Shown here: in pieces, positions 9,668-19,954 of the stretch
Numbering within the stretch: position 1 is the first letter of the stretch
Layout of the letters: each line of letters begins with the position of its first letter
NCBI GenBank assembly: GCA_008477525.1
Contig: SPDT01000005.1
Coordinates: 806,001 to 870,000 of the forward strand
Reading direction: 5' to 3'
Origin: Hypomyces perniciosus
Lineage: Eukaryota > Ascomycota > Sordariomycetes > Hypocreales > Hypocreaceae
DNA: 64,000 bases
Notes under the pieces: generated by a model
The model's database searches: none
Seen by the model: only the letters and a program-made list of their open reading frames with translations
Told to the model about the DNA's origin: nothing
Made by a program: the position numbers and the translations under genes

Positions 9668-10990
9668 GCAGTTGGGACTCACCTGAGTTGGCCGCCTACA
9701 GGGAATGAGCGTCGCAGGGGGTCGACGTGACTATAACTTGAGCAGATGTTAGCCTGAGCCCAACACAGAAGAGAGCAAGAATAATTGAATGAAAAAGGAT
9801 TTGCAATCAGTCGAAAGATGAAAAGGCTCTTAATGTTCTCCACATCAAGATTCAGCATTAGCATGGAATGTAAGTGTTTTCATCATGCAGTGGTGAAGGT
9901 AGTTGAAAAAGAAGAAGAAATCGCACCAACCTCTTCAGCGTAGGGGCCATGCTAGTGGATGATCACTGATCATAACAAGTAGAACAGCCCCTAGCCGGTA
10001 CTGCAACAGATGATTGTTCTGTTGAGACGGCTGTTTGAGCACTGGGGGCTCCATGTATAAATGTATCCACCATAAGATGTCGAGTCGGGCTAGCAAAGGG
10101 AGACTCGTTGCTTCCAGTCAAGGATTGCTCAGAAGCGGTGTGCTGCCTGAGGAAACAGAATGTTAGCTTGAAAACAGCCAATGAATGCGAAATCAGAAGA
10201 AATCAGTTATTGGCTGCGGATCAGTAGTGTCTATTTGGCTTAAGACCGTGTCTGTCAACAAAGGAAGCTTGTCAGGCCTCCTCAGACTGGGGCGACAACA
10301 ATCTCATCATGGAAGCAATGAGGGCTGTTGGGTGCTGCGGCGCTGTGTCTTACCTAGTCATAAAGCAGCCATAGCAAGCTGGAGCAGCATGATCAGAGTT
10401 CTGGGCATGGAACTCAGGCTGCTGTTGTTTGTTTTTTGGTATTTGTTGTTGTTTTGCGTGAGGATTAGGGATATTGAAGGAAAGAAAAAAAGTCAGAGCA
10501 AGCTTTTAAAGTCTGGTTTTTCTTCTGTTCCCACTAAAGCTCCACTGTAACGCTGCTGTGCACGTGAGCGGGACCCTGTCCTGGTACTAAGATAAGATTA
10601 GGCTGATTAGCGCTCCAGCTAGCTTTGGCGCGCCATAAAAAGCACAAACACGGGTACGAGCAGCATGTACTCCGTACTCCGTACTCCCTGTGGCACAGGT
10701 ATAACATCAGCAGCCGCCCCACCATCAACCGTCCGTCTGGGAAGCCTCCAAACGCCCATCTCTCGTCTCAATCTCACGTCCGGACCGCCCTCCAGCCTGG
10801 GCCTCAGTGCTCCAGCAGCCTCAACGCCTGGGAATATTATATTGTGGAAAATCTTCCTTTTCTCTTCTCAGATTCCATTTATCTGTATCCGCGTCTAAAT
10901 CCTGGGGCTGTCTTCCTACGGCAAACAGAAGGAAAAAAAAAAACCGGCACTCTTATCACCCCCATATCCAACCCCATATCCACACCAAAC
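9668..10990. other. Intergenic region with no secure gene
   Basis: Between the SDR gene and the NC2-beta gene. On the minus strand a tiny two-exon model (ATG at about 10361, exon 2 ending near 9972) would give about 70 residues ending CSTCYDQ; splice sites fit but nothing else supports it. The right half is the pyrimidine-rich promoter and leader of the NC2-beta gene, with tandem TACTCCG motifs at 10668-10690. Confidence 0.5.
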
Positions 10991-12006
10991 ATGTCGGATC
11001 ACGAATTCGGAGGTACGTCCACCTTGTGCGTTTGCTTTTCCTTTGTCCGTCCATATAAACAAACGCACGCAGCCGTAAGTGCGGCAGTCTAATGGCAATC
11101 CGCAGCCAGCCGTGCGTCACTGCTCACATCACGCTGTCATCCTGCGGACAATGGATGTGGTGGTCTATTCGCAAGTTTGCATTCACGGGATCATGCTTCT
11201 TATTATCTCAAGGGCGTGACCCATGAGTCCGACTTCCATGATTCCGCTGCTTCGTTTGTACATATGTGGTTGCATCAGATCCCTCTCCCTCTTAGTCTTG
11301 CTATTTGCAATCTTCATTTACCATCTTCCTTTGCTTTTCTCCTGTCATTCAATCCCCAACTACTGTCGTCATGCCTTCCGCCCAGGATCGATATTGGGCC
11401 AATATTGAAGCAGGCTTCAGTACACATCCCATTTATGAGACATCTTGTGAAGATTCAGCTTACTGACTTTTATGATAGGCAACGATGATTTGTCGTTGCC
11501 TAAAGGTACATTCATCACCCAGTGCCATAAGGCGTTCAGCAGCGATAGGCAACATTCAAACTAACCATCTGTAGCAACCGTCCAAAAGATCGTGAGCGAG
11601 ATCTTACCCTCTCATGGAGGTGTCGCGTTTGCCAAGGAGGCACGGGATCTTCTCATCGAGTGCTGCGTCGAGTTTATCACGCTCATTTCTTCCGAAGCCA
11701 ATGAGATTTCCGAAAAGGAGGCCAAGAAGACCATTGCCTGCGACCACATAACCAAGGCACTTGAACAACTGGGCTTCTCTGACTATGTCCCTGCGGTCCT
11801 AGAGGCAGCAGCAGAACACAAGGAAGTTCAAAAGGTGCGCAGCCTCTCGCTTCCAGGCAACCAACCCCAGCCACTGACCTTCTTTTCTCCTATCACAGGG
11901 CCGAGAGAAAAAGGCAGACAAGTTTGCTAATAGCGGCATGTCCATGGAGGAACTCGCCCGGCTGCAAGAGGAGCAGTTTGCTGCGGCTAGGCAACGACAC
12001 ACATGA
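10991..12006 (+). CDS. ncb2: NC2-beta (Dr1 / Ncb2), histone-fold transcription regulator
   Basis: Subunit of negative cofactor 2, which pairs with NC2-alpha on the TBP-DNA complex and blocks TFIIA/TFIIB entry; nuclear. Four exons, 10991-11012, 11479-11505, 11575-11834 and 11899-12006, give 138 residues. The histone fold covers roughly residues 12-90: LSLPKATVQKIVSEILP is the alpha-1 signature of NC2-beta, then AFAKEARDLLIECCVEFI (alpha-2) and ACDHITKALEQLGF (alpha-3). The charged tail GREKKADKF...ELARLQEEQ matches the family C-terminal helix. The first intron is 466 bp, far longer than the others in the window, and places only eight codons in exon 1; a 27-nt micro-exon follows. All exon phases close correctly. 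Confidence 0.93.
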
Positions 12007-12696
12007 AAACACATTGTCTTAACCAGGATGGGCGTCGAGGTTGGCATTGCTAGGCGTTTATATAAAACGGTCCGGAGGATGGCTAGATGGGCAGGCTCTC
12101 AAGTGCTACAACCATCGTGCTGGTGTCTTCTTTTTTTTCACTTCTTTTTTGCTAGAATTTGGATGGCGCAAGGGCATGTCTGAAGTCAAGAGTTGAGTTG
12201 CTCGGAATACACAAAATCATACCCATTCATTCATTCTTTGGCCCCGAACAAGTGCCTTGAATAATTTTATTCTTGTCGCCAGACAGCCCTCCGTCAAAGG
12301 TACGCCACAAAATGGTTTAATAAAATGAGGTCATCTTCACATCGCAAATCTCTCCCCCAAGTCATTGCCCCAGCCACAGTCACACCTCACCGAGTCTCAC
12401 CGTCAGCATCTGTGCTTATCGATAAGAATCTCCTGTCAAGCAACTTTTACTTCCTATGATGTAACGGTTGACCATTCCTACCCCACATCAGCCACTTCGT
12501 TCCTCAGCCTTCAGCCTCAAACTTTCACGAGCCATCTAATACTACCTTGGTATCTACCCGCAAACCCACCAACTTATCGTCGCCATTAATACAGAGAGAC
12601 AAAAAAGTGTTTACAATAACTGCCATCATAGGTCGAAGACGCCGCGAACGCCACAATAAGCCTGGACCTCGCGTCCCTCGCTGGCTTGCTCGCAAA
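12007..12696. other. Spacer: NC2-beta 3' end and sirtuin promoter/leader
   Basis: No gene seen. The reading frame of the sirtuin stays open upstream to an ATG at 12547, which would add 50 basic residues; I treat this as leader. Confidence 0.6.
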
Positions 12697-14087
12697 ATGG
12701 GCCAAGAAGAGTCAACTCTGGTCAACCCCTCTGGTCCCCCACTTACCCTGGATGCGCGAGCCTTGCCTGCTGTCGCCGATTATATCAAGAGCGACAAGGT
12801 GAAGAGGGTTGTTGTTTTGACTGGTGCCGGGATTTCTACGGCAGCTGGGAGTGAGTTTTGAAGGCAGCTGACACTGTTTGGCGTGGGCGGCGCTGCTCAC
12901 AAGTTTATATAGTTCCGGACTTTCGTTCGCCCAAGACAGGACTATACAATAACCTCGCGCGCCTGAACTTACCGTACGCTGAAGCCGTCTTTGATATCTC
13001 CTACTTCCGCGAACACCCCGAGCCATTCTACGTACTCGCACAGGAACTATACCCCGGGAAATTCCACCCGACCGTCTCCCATGCCTTCATCACTCTCTTG
13101 GCCCAGAAGGGCCTCCTTCAAATGCTATTCACCCAAAACATCGACTGTCTCGAACGAGCCGCCGGCGTCCCCTCCGACAAGATTGTAGAAGCACATGGAA
13201 GCTTCGCCTCCCAGCGATGTATCGAATGCCGTGTCGAGTTCCCGGACGATGACATGAAGGCGCACGTTCTGAAGGGCGAGGTGCCTCGCTGCAAGGATGA
13301 CAAGTGCAATGGCCTGGTGAAGCCCGATATTACGTTCTTCGGGGAAGCGTTGCCGAGAGAGTTTTCGGAAAAGTCGCATCATGCGGTTATGGCAGATTTG
13401 GTGCTTATTATTGGAACGAGCCTGTCGGTGTATCCCTTTGCTAGTCTTCCGGAGATGGTGAGAGAGTCGACGCCACGGGTGCTCTTCAATATGGAGCAAG
13501 TGGGGATGGTTGGCGGCCGAAAAGACGATGTGCTAGAGTTGGGATCCTGTGACGACGGAATACGGAAGCTGGCTGACTTGCTAGGTTGGCGAGACGAACT
13601 GGAGAAGCTGTGGAGAAGCATTGTTGGAGACACGGAGGCCGAGAGACAGTTGCGGAGTCAAGCGGAGCGTGAAGAAGAAGTGGAAGATGAGGTACAGAAA
13701 TTAACTGATGGAATCGAATCCGCGCTTAAATTGGAAGAGGATAAGGAGGAGAGTCGGAGCGACAACAAGGATAAAGAAGTTGATGCCTCAAAATTTGAGG
13801 GTGATGTTCTCACATTGAGAACGGATTCTGTGGAAAGCAGTGTCGAGGAAACCGCCGCATCCCCCGAACATTCACAGCCCAAGCAAGCCGACGAGAGCAA
13901 GTTGGAAACAACCAACTCTTCCGAGACACCTGCGGCCCTGTCGACAGAAGCAGATGAAGAAAAGGTTGAGCACGAAAAAAAATCGGAGTCAGAACCAACT
14001 ACAGACGACCCAAGAGTTGGAGAGACAGAACTGAAGGAAACACAGACGGAGAAAAGCAAGACGCACAAGCCAGAGTCTTCGTTATGA
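12697..14087 (+). CDS. hst2: Sirtuin, NAD-dependent protein deacetylase of the Hst2/SIRT2 class
   Basis: Removes acetyl groups from lysines using NAD+. Two exons, 12697-12850 and 12913-14087, with a 62-bp intron (GTGAGT...TATATAG), give 442 residues. Visible in order: GAGIS (43-47), PDFRSPKTGLY (53-63), QNID (126-129), the catalytic His in EAHGS (146), a Cys4 zinc site CIEC...CKDDKC (154, 157, 178, 183), FFGE, and GTSLSVYPFASLP. This arrangement is class I, Hst2-like. The chosen start gives MGQEES, an N-myristoylation-type glycine-2 context, which favours it over the upstream in-frame ATG at 12547. After residue about 290 the protein is a long acidic Glu/Lys/Ser-rich tail, unstructured by composition. 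Hst2 enzymes are mainly cytoplasmic and shuttle to the nucleus. Confidence 0.95.
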
Positions 14088-14387
14088 TAGAATATTTTAC
14101 GGTCTTTAGATGTATATATATGCCCGTTCTCATATGGCGGCGGGTGACCTTTTTGAAGACCAAATAATGGGTATTAGCCCCTGGCATACCATTTTCTTGG
14201 CATATCAGAGTGAGATTGAGTGAGTGGTTCAATTCAATTGTTCCTCCATAATGTATATGAAAAATGAGCCCAAGCTTTGCAAGTTCTACCATCTACCAAT
14301 ACATCTATACACAATACCCAGCTATTATCCATCATCCACGTGCTAACATATTCTCGTCATAAAATCGCCAATATATCAGAGAATATC

Positions 14388-16343
14388 TCACAAACCGCTA
14401 TCAATCTGTTCGGGAATGTTCGTGTTCGTCCACGTACCCCACTGGCGGCACGTCTCAGCCACGACATTTGGTATGCGCATCTTCTTCACTTCGTTGGGTT
14501 TAACAAGGAACTGCGTCATCAGGCCAGCGGACACGTGCCAGGCGATATGGCAGTGGAAAGGCCAGACACCTACGAAGGATCTGTTAGCTTGCTAATAAGG
14601 AGTGAGGATGTGGATTGGTGCTTACCTGGATTTTTAGCTGCGTCGAATTGAATAACGATGTGACCGTTGGGTCGGACCTGTATGACGTCTCTACGTTCAG
14701 GGTTTCTTGGGTTCACGATGGTCTTGCCGTCCCACGCACCCGGGCCCTCGTGGAGGATGTACATGTTGAAGCCATGCAAGTGCATAGGGTGACTAGACAA
14801 AGGTGTCAGCGGAGGTTTCGACTGAGAGAAGAGAAATGGGGAACTTACGGAGCACGGGAATTGTTAATGACATTCACCCTCACACTTTTGGCGTCGCCCG
14901 TATTCCTCACATTCCACTGCTCGTCGAATGTCAGGTTACCCAGGTTACTCAGCAGCAACGTTGGGCTGTTGTAATTGCCCCTGAAGTCTACTCCATCGAA
15001 TTTCCACAGCCTGTGCCCAGTAGAGTTGGTGTATGTCGAAATTTCCATGTTGTACGTCAAATCAGGCTTGGGAAGTGGAATTTTCATCACAGGCTTGGTG
15101 ATGGCCAGATCATCGTTCACACATGTCCCCGGGTCGGGAACGTTCCAAGCCGTGGACTGTGGCGGCATGTCCGTATCGGCATTGTCGTAATAAATAGCAG
15201 CAAGTGCGTTTGGCTGGTCTGCAAGGCTGCATAGTCTACTAATGTTGCTGCGCATCCAGTAGGCGTCTAGATCACCATCGGCCTTGACGAGGACATCACT
15301 CCGCTGGCCAATGCCGAGTGTGACCACATTAGTCTCGTATGGCTCAACGGGCACAAAGTCGTTGGCAATGACTGTCATCTTGTGCCCATCAACGGAAAAG
15401 CGCTGGACGGCCTCGGACCCGACATTGATGAGCCGCAGAAGGTGTGTCTTGCCACGCTGGAACTTGAACTTTGCGACACCGGCGTTGCTAACACAAGGAG
15501 TATTATCTCCAGGCTTAACTTTGGAGCAGTCAAAGTTGTTCTTGCCATTGATAAGGTTGTTGTCCGAGTTGAAAAGGGTCGATCCCGTTGGAGACATGGT
15601 CTTCTTGACAAGGTTGTAATACTCGTCATGATACCAATCAGAGAGCATCACAGGGCCAATGTCGACATCGTAGTTGCGTGATTTCGGACCGTGAATGACC
15701 ATGGGGCCGGAGAGACCGCCAGCGTATTGAGCAGAGTAGTGTGAGTGGTACCAAGTGCTTCCATAAAGATCGGCCTGGAACTGATAGGTGTAGCTCTTCC
15801 CAGGAGCAATGGGACATTGAGTGACAGCAGGAACGCCGTCCTCCCAGGGGGTGCCTTGCTGAAGAAAACCATGCCAATGAAGCGCAGTGCCCTCGGCCGG
15901 GCCGGTGATGTTATTATGCAGAGTAACTTGAATGATGTCACCCCAGTTGGCCTCGATCAAGGGGCCGGGGAAGGCATCATTGACAAGCAGCACATCTCGC
16001 TGGTATCCATCTGGCGCAATGACACCGCGGCTGATAGTGAAGTCGTAAGACCTGATGACACCGGTGTTTGGCTGCGTGTCATAATAGTTGGTGTTGGAGT
16101 CCAAAGTGCTCCACGGGTAGCCGTTCGGAGTTGGGTTGTTGGCGAGAAAGGCTGGGAGCAAAGGTGCCGCCAAAGTTCCTAGGACCGACTTGCTGTAAAG
16201 ATTGTCAAAACACAGTCTCTTGTGGAAGAGAAATGTTTGAAAGCATACCCGTTTGTTCTGGCTTGAGGAAGTCCGCTATCCACACCCGTAGCCTGGAAGC
16301 TATCCCGCTTCACGGATCTGTGAATACTGTGTGATGCCCCCAT
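14388..16343 (-). CDS. Laccase (ascomycete multicopper oxidase)
   Basis: Oxidises phenolic substrates and reduces O2 to water with four coppers. Four exons, 16343-16249, 16192-14849, 14792-14626 and 14569-14388, give 595 residues; all three introns are exactly 56 bp. Copper ligands are complete: HWHG (137-140), HSHYSAQ (181-187), HPMHLHG across the exon 2/3 junction, and HCHIAWHVSAGL in the last exon. The coding sequence ends precisely in DSGL-stop, the C-terminal plug motif of ascomycete laccases, which usually needs proteolytic removal of an extension. The first exon reads MGASHSIHRSVKRD... and lacks an obvious hydrophobic signal peptide, unlike most laccases; the start rests on a TATAAAG box at 16457-16463, about 115 bp upstream. 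An alternative first exon is possible. Convergent with the sirtuin gene. Confidence 0.93.
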
Positions 16344-18440
16344 GATGATGAGATGGTTGGAAGTACCAAAGATGAGCCACAGTCGAGTGATGGGATGAAA
16401 GAACGATGCTGTTCCTGGATGCTCTTCTTTCTCTGCCTTGGGAGGCAATCAGGTCTCTTTATACTTGTTTCCATCTCAACCAGAACGCCTTTTCGGCTCC
16501 GGGGTCGGGTCGCTCTGACACCCGTCAAGCCCTCGGCGTCCGAATGAGCAAAGCCTTCGTGCTTCAACAATAACTTCTATCCCTGCACTTCACACGCCCC
16601 GTAGGTGTCTCTGCCGTCCTTCCAGAAACATGGCTTAAGTCGGCATGTTTCCTAAAACAGAACTATTCACGGACTCTTGGAAACGGCCCGCGACGTATTC
16701 ATGGCAGACCCATCGGGGACTCGGCAAGTCACTCTCGTGCCCTGGAATATCACGGCGTTAATTTGTGTGTGGATAACAAGCTTATGCCTCATACTCTGCT
16801 CATACTCTGGGTCCAACCGATGCAAGGAATCTTATCACCCCGTACTCCCTGTACTCGGCGACCAGGGTCGGAGCCGAATCTGACAGTGCCAATTCAGTTG
16901 CAGCAACAACGTCAACAAGGGCCCTGATTGTTTTGGCATAGGGCATTGTTACGAAGAAGTACTCGTATTGCAGCGTAAACCTAGCTTTCAACCAATATGT
17001 CTGTGCTACAGCCTTGTCATGATGTCCAATCACCGAAACGGTAAGTCTTTCAGCTGGGTCGGTCAGGCTCGTAACTGCGCCCCTGATCAACAACCGGTGA
17101 AACAGTCAACCTTAAAATAACATATGAGATTGAGTCAGTGAGTGAGCTACGCAGGTCGTGCCTTGAAATCGTGCGGTTCGGACATTAACTTGGTGCCATC
17201 ACACGAACCGACTTACAGATCGATCCAATCATGCTCCACATCCCGTCTCGGGCTGTTGGCTTTTTCCCTTTCGCCCTTCTAATAGATGTCTAACGTGTTC
17301 CCGGGCTTCCGTGTGATCGGGGATATCGGCAACAACAGGGGCTCTCATGCAATTGGCCGCTTTTTCAGTAACTCACAAAGTGCTCTCGAACCGAGTCACT
17401 TGCAGACGGGAGAGCAACAGCACTAGTACGGGCCAGACTCCGCTCGAATCGGGAGAGCCGGGCCCGCTTTAAGCATCTTCGGATTCAGCATGCGTATTTC
17501 CGTCAGCATCTTGTTTGGGCGGGCCGTATTATTGTCATGCGACCCTACTTCGTACTTTAAAGTCGTCATCTTGCAGCGCCCCGCCTACCGAGACTAGCCA
17601 CCGACGAATAGCTGAATGTCTTCGTTTTCGTTTTCGTTTTCCAGAGTGCATATGCAGCTGTCGGCCACTTAGGTAAGATTAAGGGTTCATCCAAGGTAGG
17701 GCTCGTATCATCGACGACATCTCCGGTACGGATAATATGTGCTTCAGTCACATGGACCCTCCCTCGGGACCGTCAAGGCTACATGTCAACCGAGTCATCC
17801 GCCAGTGCAGGATCGACTCCAGGGCTGGTGGATCTATTATTGAGGAAACACGGATAGCCGTACCCAACCGCTCCGACCTTACCTGTGCTAATAACTTGGC
17901 CAGACGCAGACACCGCTTTGACAAGCCATGGACAGAACTTTTGTAGTAATGAACTCAGCTGCGGTCGTTCGAGAAGGAGGGTTGCTGACCCGATAGGGCA
18001 CCGAGGACACGCCACCACCAAAAGCAGGCTGCTCAAGTCCAAGCCTGATCAGGACAAGTGGACCGATGAATTCCATCAGACACGAGATAATTCGGGTTCT
18101 GCTTTCTGGTGTATGATGATGGAGCCTGGTGAGATTCTTTGGAGATGAATACGGCAACTTGATTCACGCATTGACGCTTGTGGTTGGATAGTCATTCCAC
18201 CACTGCGCCTCCACAAGACTAGCACTGTGCCAATATCGCATCATTAGTCCTGCAGCCCAACCGAGAAGATAATTCAAATGATCAGGGACAAATTCACGGC
18301 ATGAGCTGTTCGTAAAGAATCGATTGATGTGCGTGTCGTAAATGCGTTGTTATATTACAGAGTAACCAGGTCGGCTACCGTTGTACATGACCAGATGCTG
18401 GTCTTTCGATATCATTCGTCAGCTGTTGTATTTGTTGTCA
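16344..18440. other. Laccase upstream region, about 2 kb, no gene seen
   Basis: Between the laccase promoter and the 3' end of mgr2. Open frames up to 97 codons exist (for example minus 16800-17093) but show no family resemblance, introns or start context that I can support. A TTTTCG tandem repeat lies near 17619-17640. Confidence 0.55.
16457..16463 (-). promoter_or_regulatory. TATA box of the laccase gene
   Basis: TATAAAG on the minus strand, 114 bp upstream of the assigned ATG. The leader between them contains no other ATG until ATCATC-ATG at 16343. Confidence 0.6.
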
Positions 18441-18992
18441 TCAGTCCCTCTTCCACACTGGATGTGCCATCAAGACTATTGGTCTTCGTTGCGCTCGCAT
18501 GTACAGTTCGTGAAGTTTAGGATCAGCGTCGGATCGGATCACACTACCAACTCCCATGAAGAACCTGCGGAGCCCAGTCAATCCATGGTCAGTTGGAGAG
18601 GATTTCAGGGAGGCGTACCCGAAAGTTGCGCCAGACGCTCCCATATACTGGCCTAGAGTCCTCATGATGCCCTGGGATCCAGCACCGTATCGAAAGATGT
18701 TAACAGTACCTGGCCAAGAGTTAGTCGCTTTGGTGGCGTGGTGTGACTTCTGATCCCCCACCAAAGATGAAGCCCATGATGCAGCCGACAGCTAGAATGT
18801 TTTAGCTCGAGCGCAGGGAATACCGGCCAGTCGTTGAGGATATCTTACTTCCACCCATCATAGCGCCCATCTTCACTATCGGCGTGTTAGCCAGAACGTT
18901 TGCTCCAAGATTGGAAATGTAGAGACCATACTCTTGTCGAAGTTGGATGGAGCCTGCTGGCCACCAGCATGAATCGGCGCGACGGGAGGCAT
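18441..18992 (-). CDS. mgr2: Mgr2 / ROMO1 family, TIM23 translocase lateral gatekeeper
   Basis: Small mitochondrial inner-membrane protein that couples the TIM23 complex to Tim21 and controls lateral release of preproteins. Five exons read on the minus strand: 18992-18932, 18875-18849, 18791-18762, 18709-18619 and 18564-18441; introns are 46-56 bp and every phase closes, giving 110 residues. The family core is plain: FDKMKMGAMMGG, then CIMGFIFG (first membrane helix), RYGAGSQGIMRTLGQYM and GATFGFFMGVGSVIR (second helix with GxxxG-like packing). The C-terminal ELYMRAQRRPIVL also occurs in fungal Mgr2 proteins; the last dozen residues look less conserved. Two exons are only 27 and 30 nt, so no single exon reveals the gene. 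The donor of intron 3 is GTGGGG, weaker than the rest, but it alone yields the conserved GFIFG-T-V join. Confidence 0.92.
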
Positions 18993-19954
18993 GGTGTTGG
19001 AACGGCTTCAATTTGCTCTAAAGGTCGTATTTCTTGTCGCAGGTTTGCCTCTTCAACGACTGCGACGTTCCTCTGTCAAAGCTCCAATCCAGCTGTGGGT
19101 CCTGATTGGCCGCATTGCCTTTGTTGGATCGAACGATTGGAAGCGGAAAAAGGTTGATACGGGGTACCATTATCGCCCCTCACAGTGCCCAAATGATGAT
19201 TGCATATACAAGGATACTGTAAGGCGGCATCACGTGGATCGTGGTCATGAGCCGTTGAAGAATCTATCTGACAACTCCATGCAAGAAGATATTGTGTATG
19301 CTGCCTGTTTTGAGTCTCGATATTCCTAGATCATGACGAAGCACAACTTGAAGTCCTGTTGTTGGAGTTGGGTGAGCATACGCTGAAATCTAGTCGTGCA
19401 CTGTATACAGAATACGGCCCTCAGGTTCGACACGCCAAGCAGCGCTTAGCGGGTCGGAAGGACAGACAAGTCTTCTCAAGCCCACTCCATCAGTTCGAGC
19501 TCTCTCGCCTCAGGTCGCTCGGTCGTGACGGCGATACGTCGCCCTGGACTGCAAAGATTTTATTATTGCCCAGTATGTTTGACATTTCTGCATCGCGCAG
19601 GGAGCCGCCCGTGAGCCGAGGCTGAACCACCCAGCCTCGCTTCGGCGTGCCAACCCCCAATTGGCGTGCTGTCATCAAAGGAGCCACATCAACCTGCTAA
19701 CGATTTTTCCATCATCATCATCACAGCAACAGACACATATTGCATTTTCGATCCTTCCGACTGCAACCGAGAGAAAACCTACTTGTTCGAATCCACCAAG
19801 ATCATCTGCATTCGCCCGCTTCAGCGTGGTGGCGGTTGTGGTGCAGCAAAAACCCGACAACAGCGTGCTCACGCGTTATCGACCACACCTGTCGAAACAT
19901 CTACTACCCAACGTGCCCTCCCATCAAATTGGACAGCAACCTTGATCCTTCCTC
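18993..19954. other. Shared upstream region of mgr2 and the FHA gene
   Basis: Divergent promoter region of about 960 bp. The last 300 bp (from about 19680) is pyrimidine/CAT-rich leader of the FHA gene. No separate gene seen. Confidence 0.6.

Noticed and set aside
9972..10363. Possible two-exon 70-residue gene on the minus strand ending CSTCYDQ
   Set aside because: Splice sites and phase fit, but exon 1 would be eight bases and a better ATG frame (a leader-like MPRTLIMLLQLAMAAL) ends in a stop before the donor. Insufficient support.
13658..14068. Long minus-strand frame opposite the sirtuin tail
   Set aside because: Mirror of the Glu/Ser-rich acidic tail; serine/valine-rich complement of a real coding exon.
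16800..17093. 97-codon minus-strand frame upstream of the laccase
   Set aside because: No family likeness, no transcription signals or conserved motifs; length is within chance expectation for this composition.
19780..19800. GTTCGAATCC box suggesting a tRNA B-box
   Set aside because: No A-box, acceptor pairing or cloverleaf around it; it lies in the leader of the FHA gene.
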